Shown piece after piece: positions 1 to 12,651 of a stretch of DNA of 64,000 bases; the first letter of the stretch is position 1, and each line of letters starts with the position of its first letter. The translations under genes were made by a program, and so were the position numbers. Where the stretch lies: contig NZ_CAHS01000005.1 of the NCBI RefSeq assembly GCF_001050515.1, positions 61,209 through 125,208 of the forward strand, read 5' to 3'. The stretch comes from Erwinia piriflorinigrans CFBP 5888 (GTDB lineage Bacteria; Pseudomonadota; Gammaproteobacteria; Enterobacterales; Enterobacteriaceae). A model generated the notes under the pieces. That model saw only the letters and a list, made by a program, of their open reading frames with translations, was not told the origin of the DNA and did no database searches.

Positions 1-571
1 GGGCAAAGTCTTCCTGCGTAAAGCCTCGCGCTTTTAATAGCGCAACGGCGAGAGCATCCCCCATCACCAGCGTGGCGGTTGTACTGGTGGTCGGCGCCAG
101 GCCGAGTGGGCAGGCCTCTTGCGGAACTTTAACACACAGATGGATATCTGCGGCGCGCCCCATTGCACTGTCCGGTCGGCTGGAGATGCAGATTAACGTC
201 ACATGTAGCCGTTTCAGTACCGGGATCAGTGCCAAAATCTCTGAAGATTCGCCGGAATTGGAGATGGCAATCACCACGTCGTCTGGGGCGACCATACCCA
301 AATCGCCGTGGCTGGCTTCAGCGGGATGAACAAAAAAAGCGGGCGTGCCGGTACTGGCAAAGGTAGCGGCAATTTTTTTGCCTATGTGTCCTGATTTACC
401 CATACCCATGACGACGACTTTGCCGCGACAGCGATAAATCAGATTGCAGGCGTGGGTAAAGTCGTCATTGATGTACTGATCAAGTTGTTCCAGTCCTTCG
501 CGTTCAATTCGCAGTACCTCTTTCCCCGCCAGTTGAAAATCAAAGTCATTTTCGGTAGTGAGATGCGCCAT
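1..571 (-). CDS. kdsD: Arabinose-5-phosphate isomerase, 3' end beyond window
   Basis: This enzyme interconverts ribulose 5-phosphate and arabinose 5-phosphate, the first step toward the Kdo sugar of LPS, in the cytoplasm. I translated the minus strand from position 571: it opens MAHLTTENDFDFQ and carries the SIS sugar-isomerase motifs VVVMGMGKSGHIG and AISNSGESSE, closely matching E. coli KdsD. About 190 codons are visible; the rest of the SIS domain and the CBS pair lie outside the window. An ATG immediately upstream (574) is also possible, but the second ATG gives the E. coli N-terminal length. It starts 15 nt after yrbG stops, so the two are probably cotranscribed. Family identity is certain; only the start is debatable. 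Confidence 0.95.
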   Translation of the reverse strand, partial: MAHLTTENDFDFQLAGKEVLRIEREGLEQLDQYINDDFTHACNLIYRCRGKVVVMGMGKSGHIGKKIAATFASTGTPAFFVHPAEASHGDLGMVAPDDVVIAISNSGESSEILALIPVLKRLHVTLICISSRPDSAMGRAADIHLCVKVPQEACPLGLAPTTSTTATLVMGDALAVALLKARGFTQEDFA

Positions 572-586
572 CATTCTTGAATCCTT

Positions 587-1567
587 TTACCAGAAGGTCA
601 CTGAGGGGCATTGGTAGAGGATACCCACCCAGAAGATAAATCCGCACAGCAGCAGCGCGCCCGCCAGCCGCCCGATACGGCGACTACGCTGCAAACAGAT
701 CAACGTAAATACCGCGCTGACGCCGAGCATGACCCAGTAGTCACGGGCGAAAGCAGCAGCATAGAACGCGCCAGGATGTAACAATGCCGGAATGCCCAGC
801 ACGATAGCTAAATTATAAATATTAGAACCGATCAGATTACCGATAGCGATATCATCTTCGCCTTTCAGCGCCCCGGCAATGACGGTTGCCAGTTCAGGCA
901 GGCTGGTGCCTACAGAAATAATGGTCAGTCCGATAACCAGTTCGCTGACCCCAAAGTAGTCGGCGATCACCGTGGCGTTATCGATCACCATGTTTGTCGA
1001 CATCGGCAGTAAGATCAACGCAACCCCCAGCCACAGGAAAGCCACCGTGTTGCCTGTGTCATCACGCGGTAGCTCGGCGAGCTGTTCGCGAGTGAGTGAA
1101 TCATTATTTTCGCGCTCGGCACGGCGGGCGATTTTGATAATAAACAGCAGGTAGATCACCGCGATCGCGATCAGCATCAGACCATCGCTGCGGCTTAGCT
1201 GGTTATCAAACAGTATGGCTCCGCATAACAGCGTCACCAGCAGCATCAGCGGCAGTTCGCGGCGAATTAAATTAGAATGTACCGTTAATGGGTGCAGCAG
1301 CGCCGCGCCGCCGAGGATCAACAAAATATTCGTGATGTTTGAGCCTAATGCCGTTCCAATAGCGATGTTCATTTGCCCGCGTGCGGCGGCAGAGAAAGAG
1401 ACGATCATTTCCGGCAGCGAGGTTCCAATTCCCACCACGGTCATACCGATAATCAGTGGGGGGATCCCCAGAGAACGGCATAAAATAGCTGCGCTAAACA
1501 CTAGACGATCGGCCCCGTAAACCAGTAAAACTAAACCGATAATCAATAGTGCTGTAGCAACAAGCAT
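587..1567 (-). CDS. yrbG: Inner-membrane Ca2+/Na+:H+ exchanger family protein YrbG
   Basis: A 326-residue polytopic membrane protein of the CaCA cation/Ca2+ exchanger family. It has two homologous halves, each with the alpha-repeat signature: GIGTSLPE near residue 50 and SVGTSLPELAT in the second half, with GSNI following each. The open frame extends further upstream, but the ATG at 1567 is preceded by an AGGA ribosome site and gives the E. coli N-terminus (MLVATALL). It is the first gene of the yrbG-kdsD operon and is divergent from mlaF across about 220 bp. The physiological substrate is not settled even in E. coli, so only the family assignment is firm. Confidence 0.9.
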   Translation of the reverse strand: MLVATALLIIGLVLLVYGADRLVFSAAILCRSLGIPPLIIGMTVVGIGTSLPEMIVSFSAAARGQMNIAIGTALGSNITNILLILGGAALLHPLTVHSNLIRRELPLMLLVTLLCGAILFDNQLSRSDGLMLIAIAVIYLLFIIKIARRAERENNDSLTREQLAELPRDDTGNTVAFLWLGVALILLPMSTNMVIDNATVIADYFGVSELVIGLTIISVGTSLPELATVIAGALKGEDDIAIGNLIGSNIYNLAIVLGIPALLHPGAFYAAAFARDYWVMLGVSAVFTLICLQRSRRIGRLAGALLLCGFIFWVGILYQCPSVTFW

Positions 1568-1790
1568 GAAGTGTCCTTTTAATCGGTTATAATCGACGGC
1601 TGCCGCACACCACAACAGGTTACGGTCTTTTTGATGGCAGTGATTTTGACGGTCTCTAAGCAAAAAGTAAAACTTATGGCAATTTAAGCTACATCTTATG
1701 CGGTAAGTTTCTGTAAAAGTGTTCAGCTTCGGAGGTAATACGTTACCATCGGGGTTAAATTAATCGCTGAGAATAAGGATCGAGGTAACT

Positions 1791-2603
1791 ATGAGCCAGA
1801 CGGAGACGAATCTGGTGGACGTCAGGGGCGTCAGCTTTTCCCGCGGCAATCGGTCGATTTTCGATAACATCTCGCTTACGGTGCCCAAAGGAAAAGTCAC
1901 TGCTATCATGGGGCCTTCCGGTATTGGTAAAACCACGCTGCTACGCTTAATCGGTGGGCAGATCCCGCCTGATAGCGGAGAAATATGGTTCAACGGCGAA
2001 AATATTCCAACACTTTCCCGTTCCCGGCTCTACGAAGCGCGCAAAAAAATGAGCATGCTGTTTCAGTCGGGAGCGCTGTTTACCGATCTCAGTGTATTTG
2101 ACAATGTGGCTTGGCCGCTGCGTGAGCACTCTCACTTGCCAGCACCCTTGCTGCGCAGCACGGTATTGATGAAACTGGAAGCCGTTGGGTTACGCGGCGC
2201 GGCAAATCTCAAACCTTCGGAGCTGTCTGGCGGTATGGCACGGCGCGCGGCGCTGGCGCGAGCGATTGCGCTGGAGCCAGATCTGATTATGTTCGACGAA
2301 CCTTTTGTTGGCCAGGACCCGATCACGATGGGCGTATTGGTAAAGCTTATCGACGAACTCAATCACTCTTTAGGCGTGACCTGTATCGTGGTATCTCACG
2401 ATGTGCCTGAAGTGCTGAGCATTGCCGATTACGCCTATATTATTGCCGGCCAGAAAGTGATCGCCCAGGGAACGGCTCCGGAGCTACGCAAAAATGATGA
2501 TGCCCGCGTGCGTCAGTTTATTGATGGCATTGCCGACGGGCCGGTGCCATTCCGTTTCCCCGCCGGGGATTATCTGCAAGATTTAGTCGGCTCTGGGAGT
2601 TAA
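1791..2603 (+). CDS. mlaF: Mla phospholipid transport ATPase MlaF
   Basis: ATPase of the MlaFEDB inner-membrane ABC complex, which moves phospholipid between the outer and inner membranes to keep the outer leaflet asymmetric. The 270-residue protein shows Walker [10 protein letters not shown] near residue 44, the ABC signature LSGGMARR, Walker B LIMFDEPF and the switch histidine in VVSHD. The ATG follows the ribosome site GAGG. It is the first gene of mlaFEDCB, 7 nt ahead of mlaE, with a matching terminator after mlaB. Confidence 0.96.
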   Translation: MSQTETNLVDVRGVSFSRGNRSIFDNISLTVPKGKVTAIMGPSGIGKTTLLRLIGGQIPPDSGEIWFNGENIPTLSRSRLYEARKKMSMLFQSGALFTDLSVFDNVAWPLREHSHLPAPLLRSTVLMKLEAVGLRGAANLKPSELSGGMARRAALARAIALEPDLIMFDEPFVGQDPITMGVLVKLIDELNHSLGVTCIVVSHDVPEVLSIADYAYIIAGQKVIAQGTAPELRKNDDARVRQFIDGIADGPVPFRFPAGDYLQDLVGSGS

Positions 2604-2610
2604 CACACTG

Positions 2611-3393
2611 ATGTTTCTACAAGCGCTGGCGTCATTAGGACGTCAGGGAATTAATTTCTGTGCCTCCTTTGGTCGCGCCGGTTTAATGTTGTTCCATGCG
2701 TTGTTTGGCATTCCTCGCTTTCGCAAGCATGCGCCGCTGTTGGTCAAACAGCTGTATAGCATCGGCGTGTTATCACTGCTGATCGTCGTGGTGTCTGGAT
2801 TGTTTATCGGCATGGTGCTGGGTCTGCAAGGCTACCTGGTGCTTAAAACTTACAGCGCTGAAACCAGTCTCGGTATGATGGTGGCGCTGTCATTACTGCG
2901 AGAGCTGGGCCCGGTGGTCACCGCACTGCTGTTCGCCGGGCGCGCCGGGTCGGCACTGACGGCGGAAATTGGTCTGATGAAAGCCACCGAACAGCTTTCC
3001 AGCATGGAGATGATGGCAGTTGATCCGCTACGGCGTATTATCTCGCCGCGCTTCTGGGCCGGATTTATCAGCATGCCGTTATTGACATTAATCTTTGTCG
3101 CGGTGGGTATCTTGGGCGGGGCGCTGGTCGGCGTGAGCTGGAAAGGCATCGACCCGGGCTTTTTCTGGTCTGCGATGCAGAATGCGGTCGATCTACGCAC
3201 TGATATTATCAACTGTACGATTAAAAGCGCCGTATTTGCACTGACCGTGACATGGATTGCGCTGTTTAATGGCTACGATGCGACTCCGACGTCTGAAGGG
3301 ATTAGTCGGGCAACAACGCGTACTGTAGTACATGCTTCACTGGCAGTACTCGGTCTGGATTTTGTGCTTACGGCACTGATGTTTGGGAACTGA
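2611..3393 (+). CDS. mlaE: Mla transport permease MlaE
   Basis: Permease subunit of the Mla ABC complex; 260 residues with the MlaE/permease-family fold. Several hydrophobic segments are visible (about residues 50-75, 95-110, 145-170, 195-220 and 235-257), as is the conserved stretch [19 protein letters not shown]. It follows mlaF by 7 nt and is followed by mlaD after 4 nt, so it is cotranscribed. Length and sequence agree with the E. coli protein. Confidence 0.96.
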   Translation: MFLQALASLGRQGINFCASFGRAGLMLFHALFGIPRFRKHAPLLVKQLYSIGVLSLLIVVVSGLFIGMVLGLQGYLVLKTYSAETSLGMMVALSLLRELGPVVTALLFAGRAGSALTAEIGLMKATEQLSSMEMMAVDPLRRIISPRFWAGFISMPLLTLIFVAVGILGGALVGVSWKGIDPGFFWSAMQNAVDLRTDIINCTIKSAVFALTVTWIALFNGYDATPTSEGISRATTRTVVHASLAVLGLDFVLTALMFGN

Positions 3394-3397
3394 AGCA

Positions 3398-3958
3398 ATG
3401 CAAACGAAAAAAAGTGAAATTTGGGTAGGTGCTTTCTTACTGCTAGCGCTTTGCGCGATTATTTTTCTCTGTCTGCGCGTGACCGATCTCAAATCACTCG
3501 GCAGCGTAACGACTTGGAAACTGTATGCGACTTTCGACAACGTGGGTGGATTAAAGCCGGGTTCTCCGGTGAAAGTCGGCGGGGTGGTTATCGGCCGCGT
3601 ATCGGATATTACGCTCGATGCAAAAAACTACTCACCAAAGGTCAGCATGGATATTGACGATCGGTACAACAACATCCCCGATACCAGCTCACTGGCGGTG
3701 CGCACCTCCGGTTTGTTGGGGGAGCAGTATCTGGCGTTGAATATCGGTTTTGACGATCCGGAAATGGGAACCGCTATACTTAAAGATGGCGGCACTATTC
3801 AGGACACTAAATCTGCGATGGTCTTGGAAGATCTCATTGGGCAGTTTCTTTATAAGAGCGGCAACGGTGACGAAAAAAATCCACCTGTTGCAGGTGATAA
3901 GGCAGCTCAGGGGCAGGTAGCCCCGGCAGCAGCGAATAATCCAGAAGAGGGAAAATAA
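3398..3958 (+). CDS. mlaD: Mla substrate-binding MCE protein MlaD
   Basis: Membrane-anchored MCE-domain protein that forms the hexameric lipid-binding ring of the Mla complex. The 186-residue protein has an N-terminal transmembrane helix (about residues 8-27), then an MCE domain (about 38-118) with the typical [18 protein letters not shown] stretch. The tail is variable and rich in Ala and Gly. A longer frame begins at 3383 inside mlaE, but the start [11 protein letters not shown] at 3398 matches E. coli. Its TAA overlaps the ATG of mlaC, implying translational coupling. Confidence 0.95.
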   Translation: MQTKKSEIWVGAFLLLALCAIIFLCLRVTDLKSLGSVTTWKLYATFDNVGGLKPGSPVKVGGVVIGRVSDITLDAKNYSPKVSMDIDDRYNNIPDTSSLAVRTSGLLGEQYLALNIGFDDPEMGTAILKDGGTIQDTKSAMVLEDLIGQFLYKSGNGDEKNPPVAGDKAAQGQVAPAAANNPEEGK

Positions 3959-4593
3959 TGTTTAAACGTTTACTCATGGCGGCGATGCTGGTTATAGCCC
4001 CCTTAGCGGTGAATGCAGCCGCTGACCAGACTAATCCTTATAAGCTGATGGATGAAGCCGCAGCCAAAACCTTCACTCGTCTCAAAGATGAACAGTCTGC
4101 TATCAAAAAAGACCCTAATTACCTGCGCCAGATTGTCCGTGAAGAGCTGCTGCCTTACGTACAGGTGAAGTACGCAGGTGCGTTGGTGTTGGGCCGTTAC
4201 TACAAGGACGCGACTCCGGCGCAGCGTGACGCCTATTTTAAAGCTTTCAACGACTACCTGGCTCAGGCCTATGGCCAGGCGCTGGCAATGTACAGTGGCC
4301 AGACCTATCAAATTGCGCCAGAGCAACCCACTGATGGAGCGAACATCATCGCTATCCGCGTCACTATCGTTGATCCTAACGGCCGTCCGCCGGTACGTCT
4401 GGACTTCCAATGGCGTAAAAATAGCGTTAACGGCCACTGGCAGGCATATGACATGATCGCCGAGGGGGTCAGTATGATCACCACTAAACAGAATGAGTGG
4501 AGCGGTCTTCTGCGTCAGAAAGGGATTGATGGCTTAACAGGGCGGCTGAAGTCTAATGCTCAGCAGCCGATCACCCTGGACAAGCAGTCATAA
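3958..4593 (+). CDS. mlaC: Periplasmic phospholipid shuttle MlaC
   Basis: Soluble periplasmic lipid carrier that passes phospholipid between the outer-membrane MlaA complex and inner-membrane MlaFEDB. The 211-residue precursor has a clear Sec signal peptide ([12 protein letters not shown]...) with likely cleavage after AVNA near residue 20. The rest matches the MlaC/Ttg2D family, for example [20 protein letters not shown]. The start overlaps the mlaD stop and the stop overlaps the mlaB start. Confidence 0.95.
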   Translation: MFKRLLMAAMLVIAPLAVNAAADQTNPYKLMDEAAAKTFTRLKDEQSAIKKDPNYLRQIVREELLPYVQVKYAGALVLGRYYKDATPAQRDAYFKAFNDYLAQAYGQALAMYSGQTYQIAPEQPTDGANIIAIRVTIVDPNGRPPVRLDFQWRKNSVNGHWQAYDMIAEGVSMITTKQNEWSGLLRQKGIDGLTGRLKSNAQQPITLDKQS

Positions 4594-4889
4594 TGAGCGA
4601 TCAACTGCGCTGGGAATTAAAGGCGGAGCAGCTTTGTCTCATTGGTGAACTGGAACGTGAAACGCTGCTGCCGCTGTGGCAGCAGCGCGAGCTGGTGATG
4701 GAGCGCGTGGAGAGTATCGATGTTTCCGCTCTGGAACGCGTCGATTCCGGAGGGCTGGCGTTATTGGTCCATCTGCGACAAATTGCCATCCGCCACGGCA
4801 GAAAGCCGCGTTTTACCGGTATTAATGACAAGTTGAATTCGCTGATCGCGCTTTATAACCTGCAAAAAATTATCAGCAGCAGCGATTAA
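4593..4889 (+). CDS. mlaB: STAS-domain Mla subunit MlaB
   Basis: Small cytoplasmic STAS-domain protein (98 residues) that binds MlaF and is needed for assembly and activity of the transporter. The STAS pattern is visible in VESIDVSALERVDSGGLALLVHL, where the conserved Ser sits near residue 52. The ATG overlaps the mlaC stop, so it is translationally coupled as the last gene of mlaFEDCB. It diverges from E. coli more than the other Mla proteins do, which is usual for this subunit. Confidence 0.93.
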   Translation: MSDQLRWELKAEQLCLIGELERETLLPLWQQRELVMERVESIDVSALERVDSGGLALLVHLRQIAIRHGRKPRFTGINDKLNSLIALYNLQKIISSSD

Positions 4890-5026
4890 AGATATGTCGA
4901 CCCCTGCTTGCCGTGTCAAAGCAGGGAACATATTGAGTTTATTACCTTTCATTCCCCAGGGGCCGTCCCGGCCCTGTAGGATGTGCCGCCCCATCATGTT
5001 ATTGATTCTCATTTAGCCTTTTTCTT

Positions 5027-5045
5027 ATGCCTCCGGCATTTTTTG
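5027..5045 (+). terminator. Intrinsic terminator of the mla operon
   Basis: Short hairpin ATGCC-TCC-GGCAT followed directly by a run of T, 137 nt after the mlaB stop. The stem is only 5 bp, but the T-tract and position between mlaB and ibaG support it. Confidence 0.65.
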
Positions 5046-5049
5046 CTTG

Positions 5050-5078
5050 TTTAAGAGTAGGGCGGATTCCACTAAGAT
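5050..5078 (+). promoter_or_regulatory. Candidate sigma-70 promoter for ibaG-murA
   Basis: TTTAAG, a 17-bp spacer, then TAAGAT. It lies just past the mla terminator and about 40 nt before the ibaG ATG. The -35 is weak, so this is tentative. Confidence 0.35.
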
Positions 5079-5115
5079 GTATGCCTGTTTATTATTAAGT
5101 GAAATTGAAAGCCTC

Positions 5116-5370
5116 ATGGAAAATAGTGAAATTCAGTCCGTGCTAATGAGCGCGTTACCGCTGCAGGAAGTCCACGTTAGCGGCGATGGTAGCCATTTTC
5201 AGGTCATTGCTGTCGGTGAACTTTTCGGCGAGCTGAGTCGCGTTAAGAAGCAGCAGACGGTCTATGCTCCCCTGATGGCTTATATTGCCGATAATCGTAT
5301 TCACGCGGTTTCCATTAAGACCTACACCCCTGAAGAATGGGCGCGTGACCGTAAGCTAAACGGTTTTTAA
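5116..5370 (+). CDS. ibaG: BolA-family acid stress protein IbaG
   Basis: An 84-residue BolA-like protein (formerly YrbA), a partner of monothiol glutaredoxins in iron-sulfur handling and linked to acid tolerance in E. coli. The whole length is nearly identical to E. coli Iba[16 protein letters not shown] near the start and the BolA signature [15 protein letters not shown] near the end. The frame is open upstream to 5047, but the start at 5116 gives the family length. It sits just before murA, as in E. coli. Confidence 0.95.
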   Translation: MENSEIQSVLMSALPLQEVHVSGDGSHFQVIAVGELFGELSRVKKQQTVYAPLMAYIADNRIHAVSIKTYTPEEWARDRKLNGF

Positions 5371-5431
5371 GCTGCGCAGATTTCACCACGTGCTTTGTGG
5401 TGAGGGGCTGCACAGCAGATTTATTGTCTGA

Positions 5432-6712
<1,281 letters not shown>

Positions 6713-6730
6713 TCTTCCCGCCCAGTAAAT

Positions 6731-6766
6731 AAGGGTCGGTAGTGAATACCGGCCCTTATTTTTTTA
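6731..6766. terminator. Terminator after murA, shared with sfsB end
   Basis: An 11-bp stem AAGGGTCGGTA/TACCGGCCCTT (one T-G pair) with loop GTGAA, then T7 on the plus strand. It ends right at the sfsB stop on the minus strand, so it may serve both convergent genes. Confidence 0.85.
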
Positions 6767-7024
6767 TCGGCGAGCCCGCTCCTGGCGATCGATGAGACGA
6801 TGTGTCTTCATATCAAAGTAACGACTTGGCCAGATCTTTGATGGATGAATATCCAATGCTCGTGCAATTATCCATTCGCCTTTCGGCCACGGGCGGCACA
6901 ATGCGTTGGCTAAGGTTGATGAACTCAAGCCTGCCAGCCGCGACTGGGCTGCAAGCGTGGTGCCTTTTTTACGTAAGGCGGCGATAATATCGGCGGGGTG
7001 CCAGTCTTGTAGATGATATCTCAC
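6764..7024 (-). CDS. sfsB: Ner/Nlp-like DNA-binding transcriptional regulator SfsB
   Basis: An 86-residue protein of the Ner family (phage Mu Ner, E. coli SfsB/Nlp), which bind DNA through a helix-turn-helix. The region DWHPADIIAALRKKGTTLAAQSRLAGLSSSTLANALCRPWPKGE matches the family. An ATG frame reaches 7045, but the sequence AAGGAGG at 7033-7039 lies inside that extension, 8 nt before a GTG at 7024. The GTG is therefore the likely start. It lies between ispB and murA as in E. coli; two palindromes upstream may be operators. Confidence 0.88.
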   Translation of the reverse strand: MRYHLQDWHPADIIAALRKKGTTLAAQSRLAGLSSSTLANALCRPWPKGEWIIARALDIHPSKIWPSRYFDMKTHRLIDRQERARR

Positions 7025-7283
7025 GTGCTTATCCTCCTTGAGCACTTTTAAAAAAACAGCGGTAAGTGACTACGTTGTTCGCCAGCTTTCTGCCGATCTC
7101 CCTGGATAAAAAACCAGTCATATCTGGTGATAACAGGATTCTTATAGCATTTAATTTCCATTAAATTCCAGTTTATTTCAGGGATAAACTTTTTTTTTGC
7201 GTAAAGCTACGCAAAGTTCAGGTAACTGCGTGTTGTCGTTTCAGAATGTTTTGATAGCGCTCAGAAGATCGGGCAGGGGAAGG
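7025..7283. other. AT-rich sfsB upstream region with two palindromes
   Basis: Intergenic DNA between ispB and sfsB without a credible ORF. It holds two inverted repeats: ATTTAAT-TTCC-ATTAAAT (7149-7166) and TTTGCGTA-AAGC-TACGCAAA (7196-7215), the second next to a T8 run. They could be binding sites for a regulator, possibly SfsB itself, but no experiment supports this. Any sfsB promoter must lie here. Confidence 0.5.
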
Positions 7284-7318
7284 GGAAAACAAGGAAGCCC
7301 GGCGGTGTGCCGGGCTTC
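7284..7318 (-). terminator. Intrinsic terminator of ispB
   Basis: Perfect 10-bp stem GAAGCCCGGC/GCCGGGCTTC with a 5-nt loop, followed on the minus strand by CTTGTTTTCC. It begins 16 nt after the ispB stop. Confidence 0.8.
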
Positions 7319-7334
7319 ACGTGAGATGCTGATA

Positions 7335-8309
7335 TTAGAATGTGCGCTGGACCGACATATGTGCCAATGCTTCCAGTGCGGTGCGCCACGGTGACTCCGG
7401 CAGCACCTTCAGCGCGGCAATGGCTTTATCCGCTTCTTGTTCAGCGGCGTTGCGTGTCCACTCCAGGGATCCACACTGATGCATTGTTTCCAGAACCGTT
7501 TCCAGTAAGTGGCGTCCATTACCGTTTTCAATAGCAGCGCGGATCAGGCTGGCTTGTTCTGGCGTTCCATTGCGCATTGCGTGCAGCAACGGCAGGGTAG
7601 GTTTACCTTCACTCAGGTCATCCCCGACGTTCTTGCCCAGCGTATCGCCATCAGCACTGTAATCAAGCAGATCGTCAATCAGCTGGAATGCGGTGCCGAT
7701 ATAACGGCCATAATCCTGTAAAGCCTGCTCCTGGGCTGTACTGGCACCCGCCAAAATGGCAGAGGACTGTGCTGCCGCTTCGAACAGACGTGCCGTTTTG
7801 CTGTAGATCACCCGCATGTAGCTCTCTTCGGTGATATCCGGGTCATTACAGTTCATCAACTGCAATACTTCGCCTTCAGCAATGACGTTGACCGCTTCTG
7901 ACATCAGCGCCAGGACTTTTAGCGAGCCGAGGCTGGTCATCATCTGGAAAGCGCGAGTATAGATAAAATCACCGACCAGCACGCTGGCTGCATTGCCAAA
8001 TGCGGCGTTGGCGGTGGCTTTGCCCCGGCGCATATCTGATTCGTCTACCACGTCGTCGTGCAGCAGGGTGGCGGTATGAATAAATTCAATCAGTGCCGCC
8101 ACGGTAATATGCTGTTTACCCGCATAGTCATTGATTGCGCGCGCAGCCAGCACGGCAATCATCGGGCGGATGCGTTTACCTCCGCCGTTGATAATGTAGT
8201 AACCCAGCTGGTTGATAAGGGACACATCTGAGTTCAGCTGGTCAAGTATTGTCGCATTGACGTCCGCCATATCTTGCGCGGTGAGTTCGTTTATCTGTTC
8301 TAAGTTCAT
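7335..8309 (-). CDS. ispB: Octaprenyl diphosphate synthase IspB
   Basis: Makes the C40 prenyl side chain of ubiquinone and menaquinone from FPP and IPP in the cytoplasm. The 324-residue protein carries both aspartate-rich motifs of trans-prenyltransferases: LLHDDVVDESDMRRG near residue 85 and LIDDLLDYSADG near residue 215. It also has the early GGKRIRP motif. It is divergent from rplU, as in E. coli. Confidence 0.97.
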   Translation of the reverse strand: MNLEQINELTAQDMADVNATILDQLNSDVSLINQLGYYIINGGGKRIRPMIAVLAARAINDYAGKQHITVAALIEFIHTATLLHDDVVDESDMRRGKATANAAFGNAASVLVGDFIYTRAFQMMTSLGSLKVLALMSEAVNVIAEGEVLQLMNCNDPDITEESYMRVIYSKTARLFEAAAQSSAILAGASTAQEQALQDYGRYIGTAFQLIDDLLDYSADGDTLGKNVGDDLSEGKPTLPLLHAMRNGTPEQASLIRAAIENGNGRHLLETVLETMHQCGSLEWTRNAAEQEADKAIAALKVLPESPWRTALEALAHMSVQRTF

Positions 8310-8465
8310 TAGTCTGTTCAGCTATCGCTCAGTTCGCAGCTATGATAAGCGCCTTTACCCGTGCCTGTGGCATGAAATGTCTGACAGATTGTACTTGAAA
8401 AACGCGGCGGTGAAACGTCCCCAATCACGTTGCGTTTTTTTTCTGCAATACAGCGCATCAGGCAC

Positions 8466-8494
8466 TTGTCTTTAGCGGTGAATTTGCGTAGAAT
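8466..8494 (+). promoter_or_regulatory. Sigma-70 promoter of rplU-rpmA
   Basis: TTGTCT, a 17-bp spacer, then TAGAAT, about 70 nt before the rplU ATG. The spacing is ideal and five of six bases match in the -10. Confidence 0.75.
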
Positions 8495-8565
8495 TCGCGC
8501 CCTATTGTGAATATTTATAGCGCAGCCTGAAATCAAACAAGGCAAGCGCGGAAGCGGAGTTCTAT

Positions 8566-8877
8566 ATGTACGCGGTTTTCCAAAGTGGTGGTAAACAACA
8601 CCGAGTAAGCGAAGGTCAGACCGTTCGCTTGGAAAAGCTGGACATCGCAACCGGCGAAACGATTGAGTTCGACCAGGTTCTGATGATCGCCAATGGCGAA
8701 GACGTTAAAATCGGCGCACCTTTAGTTTCAGGTGGCATGATCAAAGCGGAGATCGTTGCTCACGGTCGTGGCGATAAAATCAAGATTGTTAAGTTCCGTC
8801 GCCGTAAGCATTACCGTAAGCAGCAGGGTCACCGTCAGTGGTTCACTGATGTGAAGATCACTGGCATTAGCGCCTAA
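8566..8877 (+). CDS. rplU: 50S ribosomal protein L21
   Basis: A 103-residue ribosomal protein that binds 23S rRNA. The sequence is almost identical to E. coli L21, including the start [14 protein letters not shown] and the basic RNA-binding segment [16 protein letters not shown]. It is the first gene of rplU-rpmA, 15 nt ahead of rpmA, behind a good sigma-70 promoter. Confidence 0.98.
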   Translation: MYAVFQSGGKQHRVSEGQTVRLEKLDIATGETIEFDQVLMIANGEDVKIGAPLVSGGMIKAEIVAHGRGDKIKIVKFRRRKHYRKQQGHRQWFTDVKITGISA

Positions 8878-8892
8878 GAGGAGATCTGACAA

Positions 8893-9150
8893 ATGGCACA
8901 TAAGAAAGCTGGCGGTTCGACTCGTAACGGTCGTGACTCCAATGCAAAACGCCTGGGCGTAAAACGTTTCGGCGGCGAAACTGTACTGGCTGGTAGCATC
9001 ATCGTTCGTCAGCGTGGCACCAAATTCCACGCGGGCAACAATGTAGGCTGCGGTCGTGACCACACTCTGTTTGCTACTGCAAATGGCAAGGTCCAGTTCG
9101 AAGTTAAAGGCCCGAACAACCGTAAATACATCAGCATCATTGCTGAGTAA
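8893..9150 (+). CDS. rpmA: 50S ribosomal protein L27
   Basis: An 85-residue ribosomal protein whose N-terminus reaches the peptidyl-transferase centre. [16 protein letters not shown] is the classic L27 start; no N-terminal propeptide of the Firmicutes type is present. It follows rplU by 15 nt with a strong ribosome site (AGAGGAGAT). A hairpin and then a terminator follow. Confidence 0.98.
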   Translation: MAHKKAGGSTRNGRDSNAKRLGVKRFGGETVLAGSIIVRQRGTKFHAGNNVGCGRDHTLFATANGKVQFEVKGPNNRKYISIIAE

Positions 9151-9202
9151 TCCGGTTTTCGTGCCGCAGAGCAGCTGTTAAGCTGCTCACTGCGACGAAA
9201 AG

Positions 9203-9233
9203 AAAAGCCCCGCACTAGACTGCGGGGCTTTTT
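9203..9233 (+). terminator. Terminator of rplU-rpmA
   Basis: Stem AAAAGCCCCGCA/TGCGGGGCTTTT with a 6-nt loop and T5 end. A second hairpin, GAGCAGCT-GTTA-AGCTGCTC, lies just upstream at about 9169-9188. Confidence 0.9.
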
Positions 9234-9254
9234 ACATTCTGCCCGAGAATATTA

Positions 9255-11425
<2,171 letters not shown>

Positions 11426-11438
11426 GCCACGCTAAAAT

Positions 11439-11471
11439 AAACGGGACGCAGTTCAATAGCGTCCCGTTTTG
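11439..11471. terminator. Bidirectional terminator between obgE and entH
   Basis: Perfect 11-bp stem AAACGGGACGC/GCGTCCCGTTT with a 9-nt loop. It lies between convergent genes, with T-runs readable on both strands. Confidence 0.85.
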
Positions 11472-11480
11472 CTATCTGTT

Positions 11481-11891
11481 TCAGCCAATAATGGTAGTGG
11501 TAAGACGTGCCATGCAGCACAACCGGTCCTGCTGATTAAAGATCTCAATCTGCCAGACCTGATTCATCCTTCCGTGATGCAATGCCCGACAGACACCGCG
11601 CACCGATCCGCTATAGACCGCACGCAGATGGCTGGCGTTGACTTCAACCCCGACCACGTTCTGACCCGGCTGTGAACAGAGCCAGCCCGCCATTGACCCC
11701 AGCGTTTCCGCCAGCGCGACGGATGCACCACCGTGCAACAGGCCAAAGGGCTGCTGAGTACGCGCATCCACTGGCATGGTGGCTTCAAGCCAGTCTGCTT
11801 CCAGCCGGGTAAATACCATGCCCAGACTGGTGACCATCGTGTCCTGCGCCATCTGATTCAGTTCGGCGAGGCTGCTTTGCCGTGTCCACAT
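11481..11891 (-). CDS. entH: Proofreading thioesterase EntH
   Basis: Hotdog-fold thioesterase (136 residues) that clears mis-loaded acyl groups from the aryl-carrier domain of EntB during catechol siderophore synthesis. [23 protein letters not shown] near residue 47 is the conserved 4-hydroxybenzoyl-CoA thioesterase-type signature and matches E. coli EntH closely. It is the last gene of entCEBAH, 1 nt after entA, in the same order as in E. coli. Confidence 0.94.
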   Translation of the reverse strand: MWTRQSSLAELNQMAQDTMVTSLGMVFTRLEADWLEATMPVDARTQQPFGLLHGGASVALAETLGSMAGWLCSQPGQNVVGVEVNASHLRAVYSGSVRGVCRALHHGRMNQVWQIEIFNQQDRLCCMARLTTTIIG

Positions 11892-11892
11892 A

Positions 11893-12651
11893 TCAGGCTC
11901 CTAAGGTTGCGCCACCGTCGATGACGATATCCTGCATGACAATGTGGCCGGCACTGTCCGAGGCGAGAAACAGCACCGCATTGGCAATATCATCCGGTTT
12001 GGCAATTTTTTGCAATGGGATCCCCAGCTTATATTGTTCCGGATATCCGGCAATCATTTGCTGTTCATCTTCTGGCTGATGCCACAGACTTCTTTGCATC
12101 GCCGTATCAGTAGAGCCGGGAGAGACTATATTGCAGCGTACGCCGAACGGTGCCATCTCAAGTCCTACCGTCAGGCACAGGCTACGTAATGCCGCTTTTG
12201 ACGCACCGTAGGCTGACATCCCAATACGCGGGGCGTGTGCGGCATTCGAGGCAATAGTGACTATTGCGCCCGAGCGCTGTTGGCGAAACAGTGGCAGAGC
12301 CTGCTGGAACAGATTGAACGCCCCACCCGCGTTGACGGCCATGCAGTCCTGCCAGTCTTCCAGGGCCAGCTCTTCAGTGCTGCCAATGCGTAAAATCCCG
12401 GCGGCATTGACCAGCACGTCGAGCCGCCGTGCTTCGGCCAGCAGGCGCTGGCAGGTGCGTTTCACCGCTGCCGCATCGGCAATATCGACAGTCACGCGCT
12501 GGAAAGGATACTCCCTTTGTGAGAACTGCCTGTCGAAGCCGACGACGGAGGCCCCCGCCGCGACAAACGCCAACGCGGTGTGGTAGCCAATCCCCTGGCC
12601 TGCGCCGGTTACCCATACCTGTTTTCCACTGAAGTCAAAGCGGCACGTCAT
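11893..12651 (-). CDS. entA: 2,3-dihydro-2,3-dihydroxybenzoate dehydrogenase EntA
   Basis: SDR-family enzyme that oxidises 2,3-dihydro-2,3-dihydroxybenzoate to 2,3-dihydroxybenzoate with NAD+. The 252-residue protein shows the cofactor motif [12 protein letters not shown] near residue 85, and the catalytic YGASK. A frame extends upstream to 12681, but the ATG at 12651 overlaps the entB TGA and gives the E. coli length plus four residues ([16 protein letters not shown]). It is part of a tightly packed operon. Confidence 0.95.
   Translation of the reverse strand: MTCRFDFSGKQVWVTGAGQGIGYHTALAFVAAGASVVGFDRQFSQREYPFQRVTVDIADAAAVKRTCQRLLAEARRLDVLVNAAGILRIGSTEELALEDWQDCMAVNAGGAFNLFQQALPLFRQQRSGAIVTIASNAAHAPRIGMSAYGASKAALRSLCLTVGLEMAPFGVRCNIVSPGSTDTAMQRSLWHQPEDEQQMIAGYPEQYKLGIPLQKIAKPDDIANAVLFLASDSAGHIVMQDIVIDGGATLGA

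Noticed and set aside
72..366. Two plus-strand ORFs at the left edge
   Set aside because: They lie antisense to kdsD, whose protein is clearly recognisable on the minus strand.
4960..4985. GC-rich hairpin between mlaB and ibaG as terminator
   Set aside because: The stem is interrupted and has no T-tract; the hairpin at 5027-5045 fits better.
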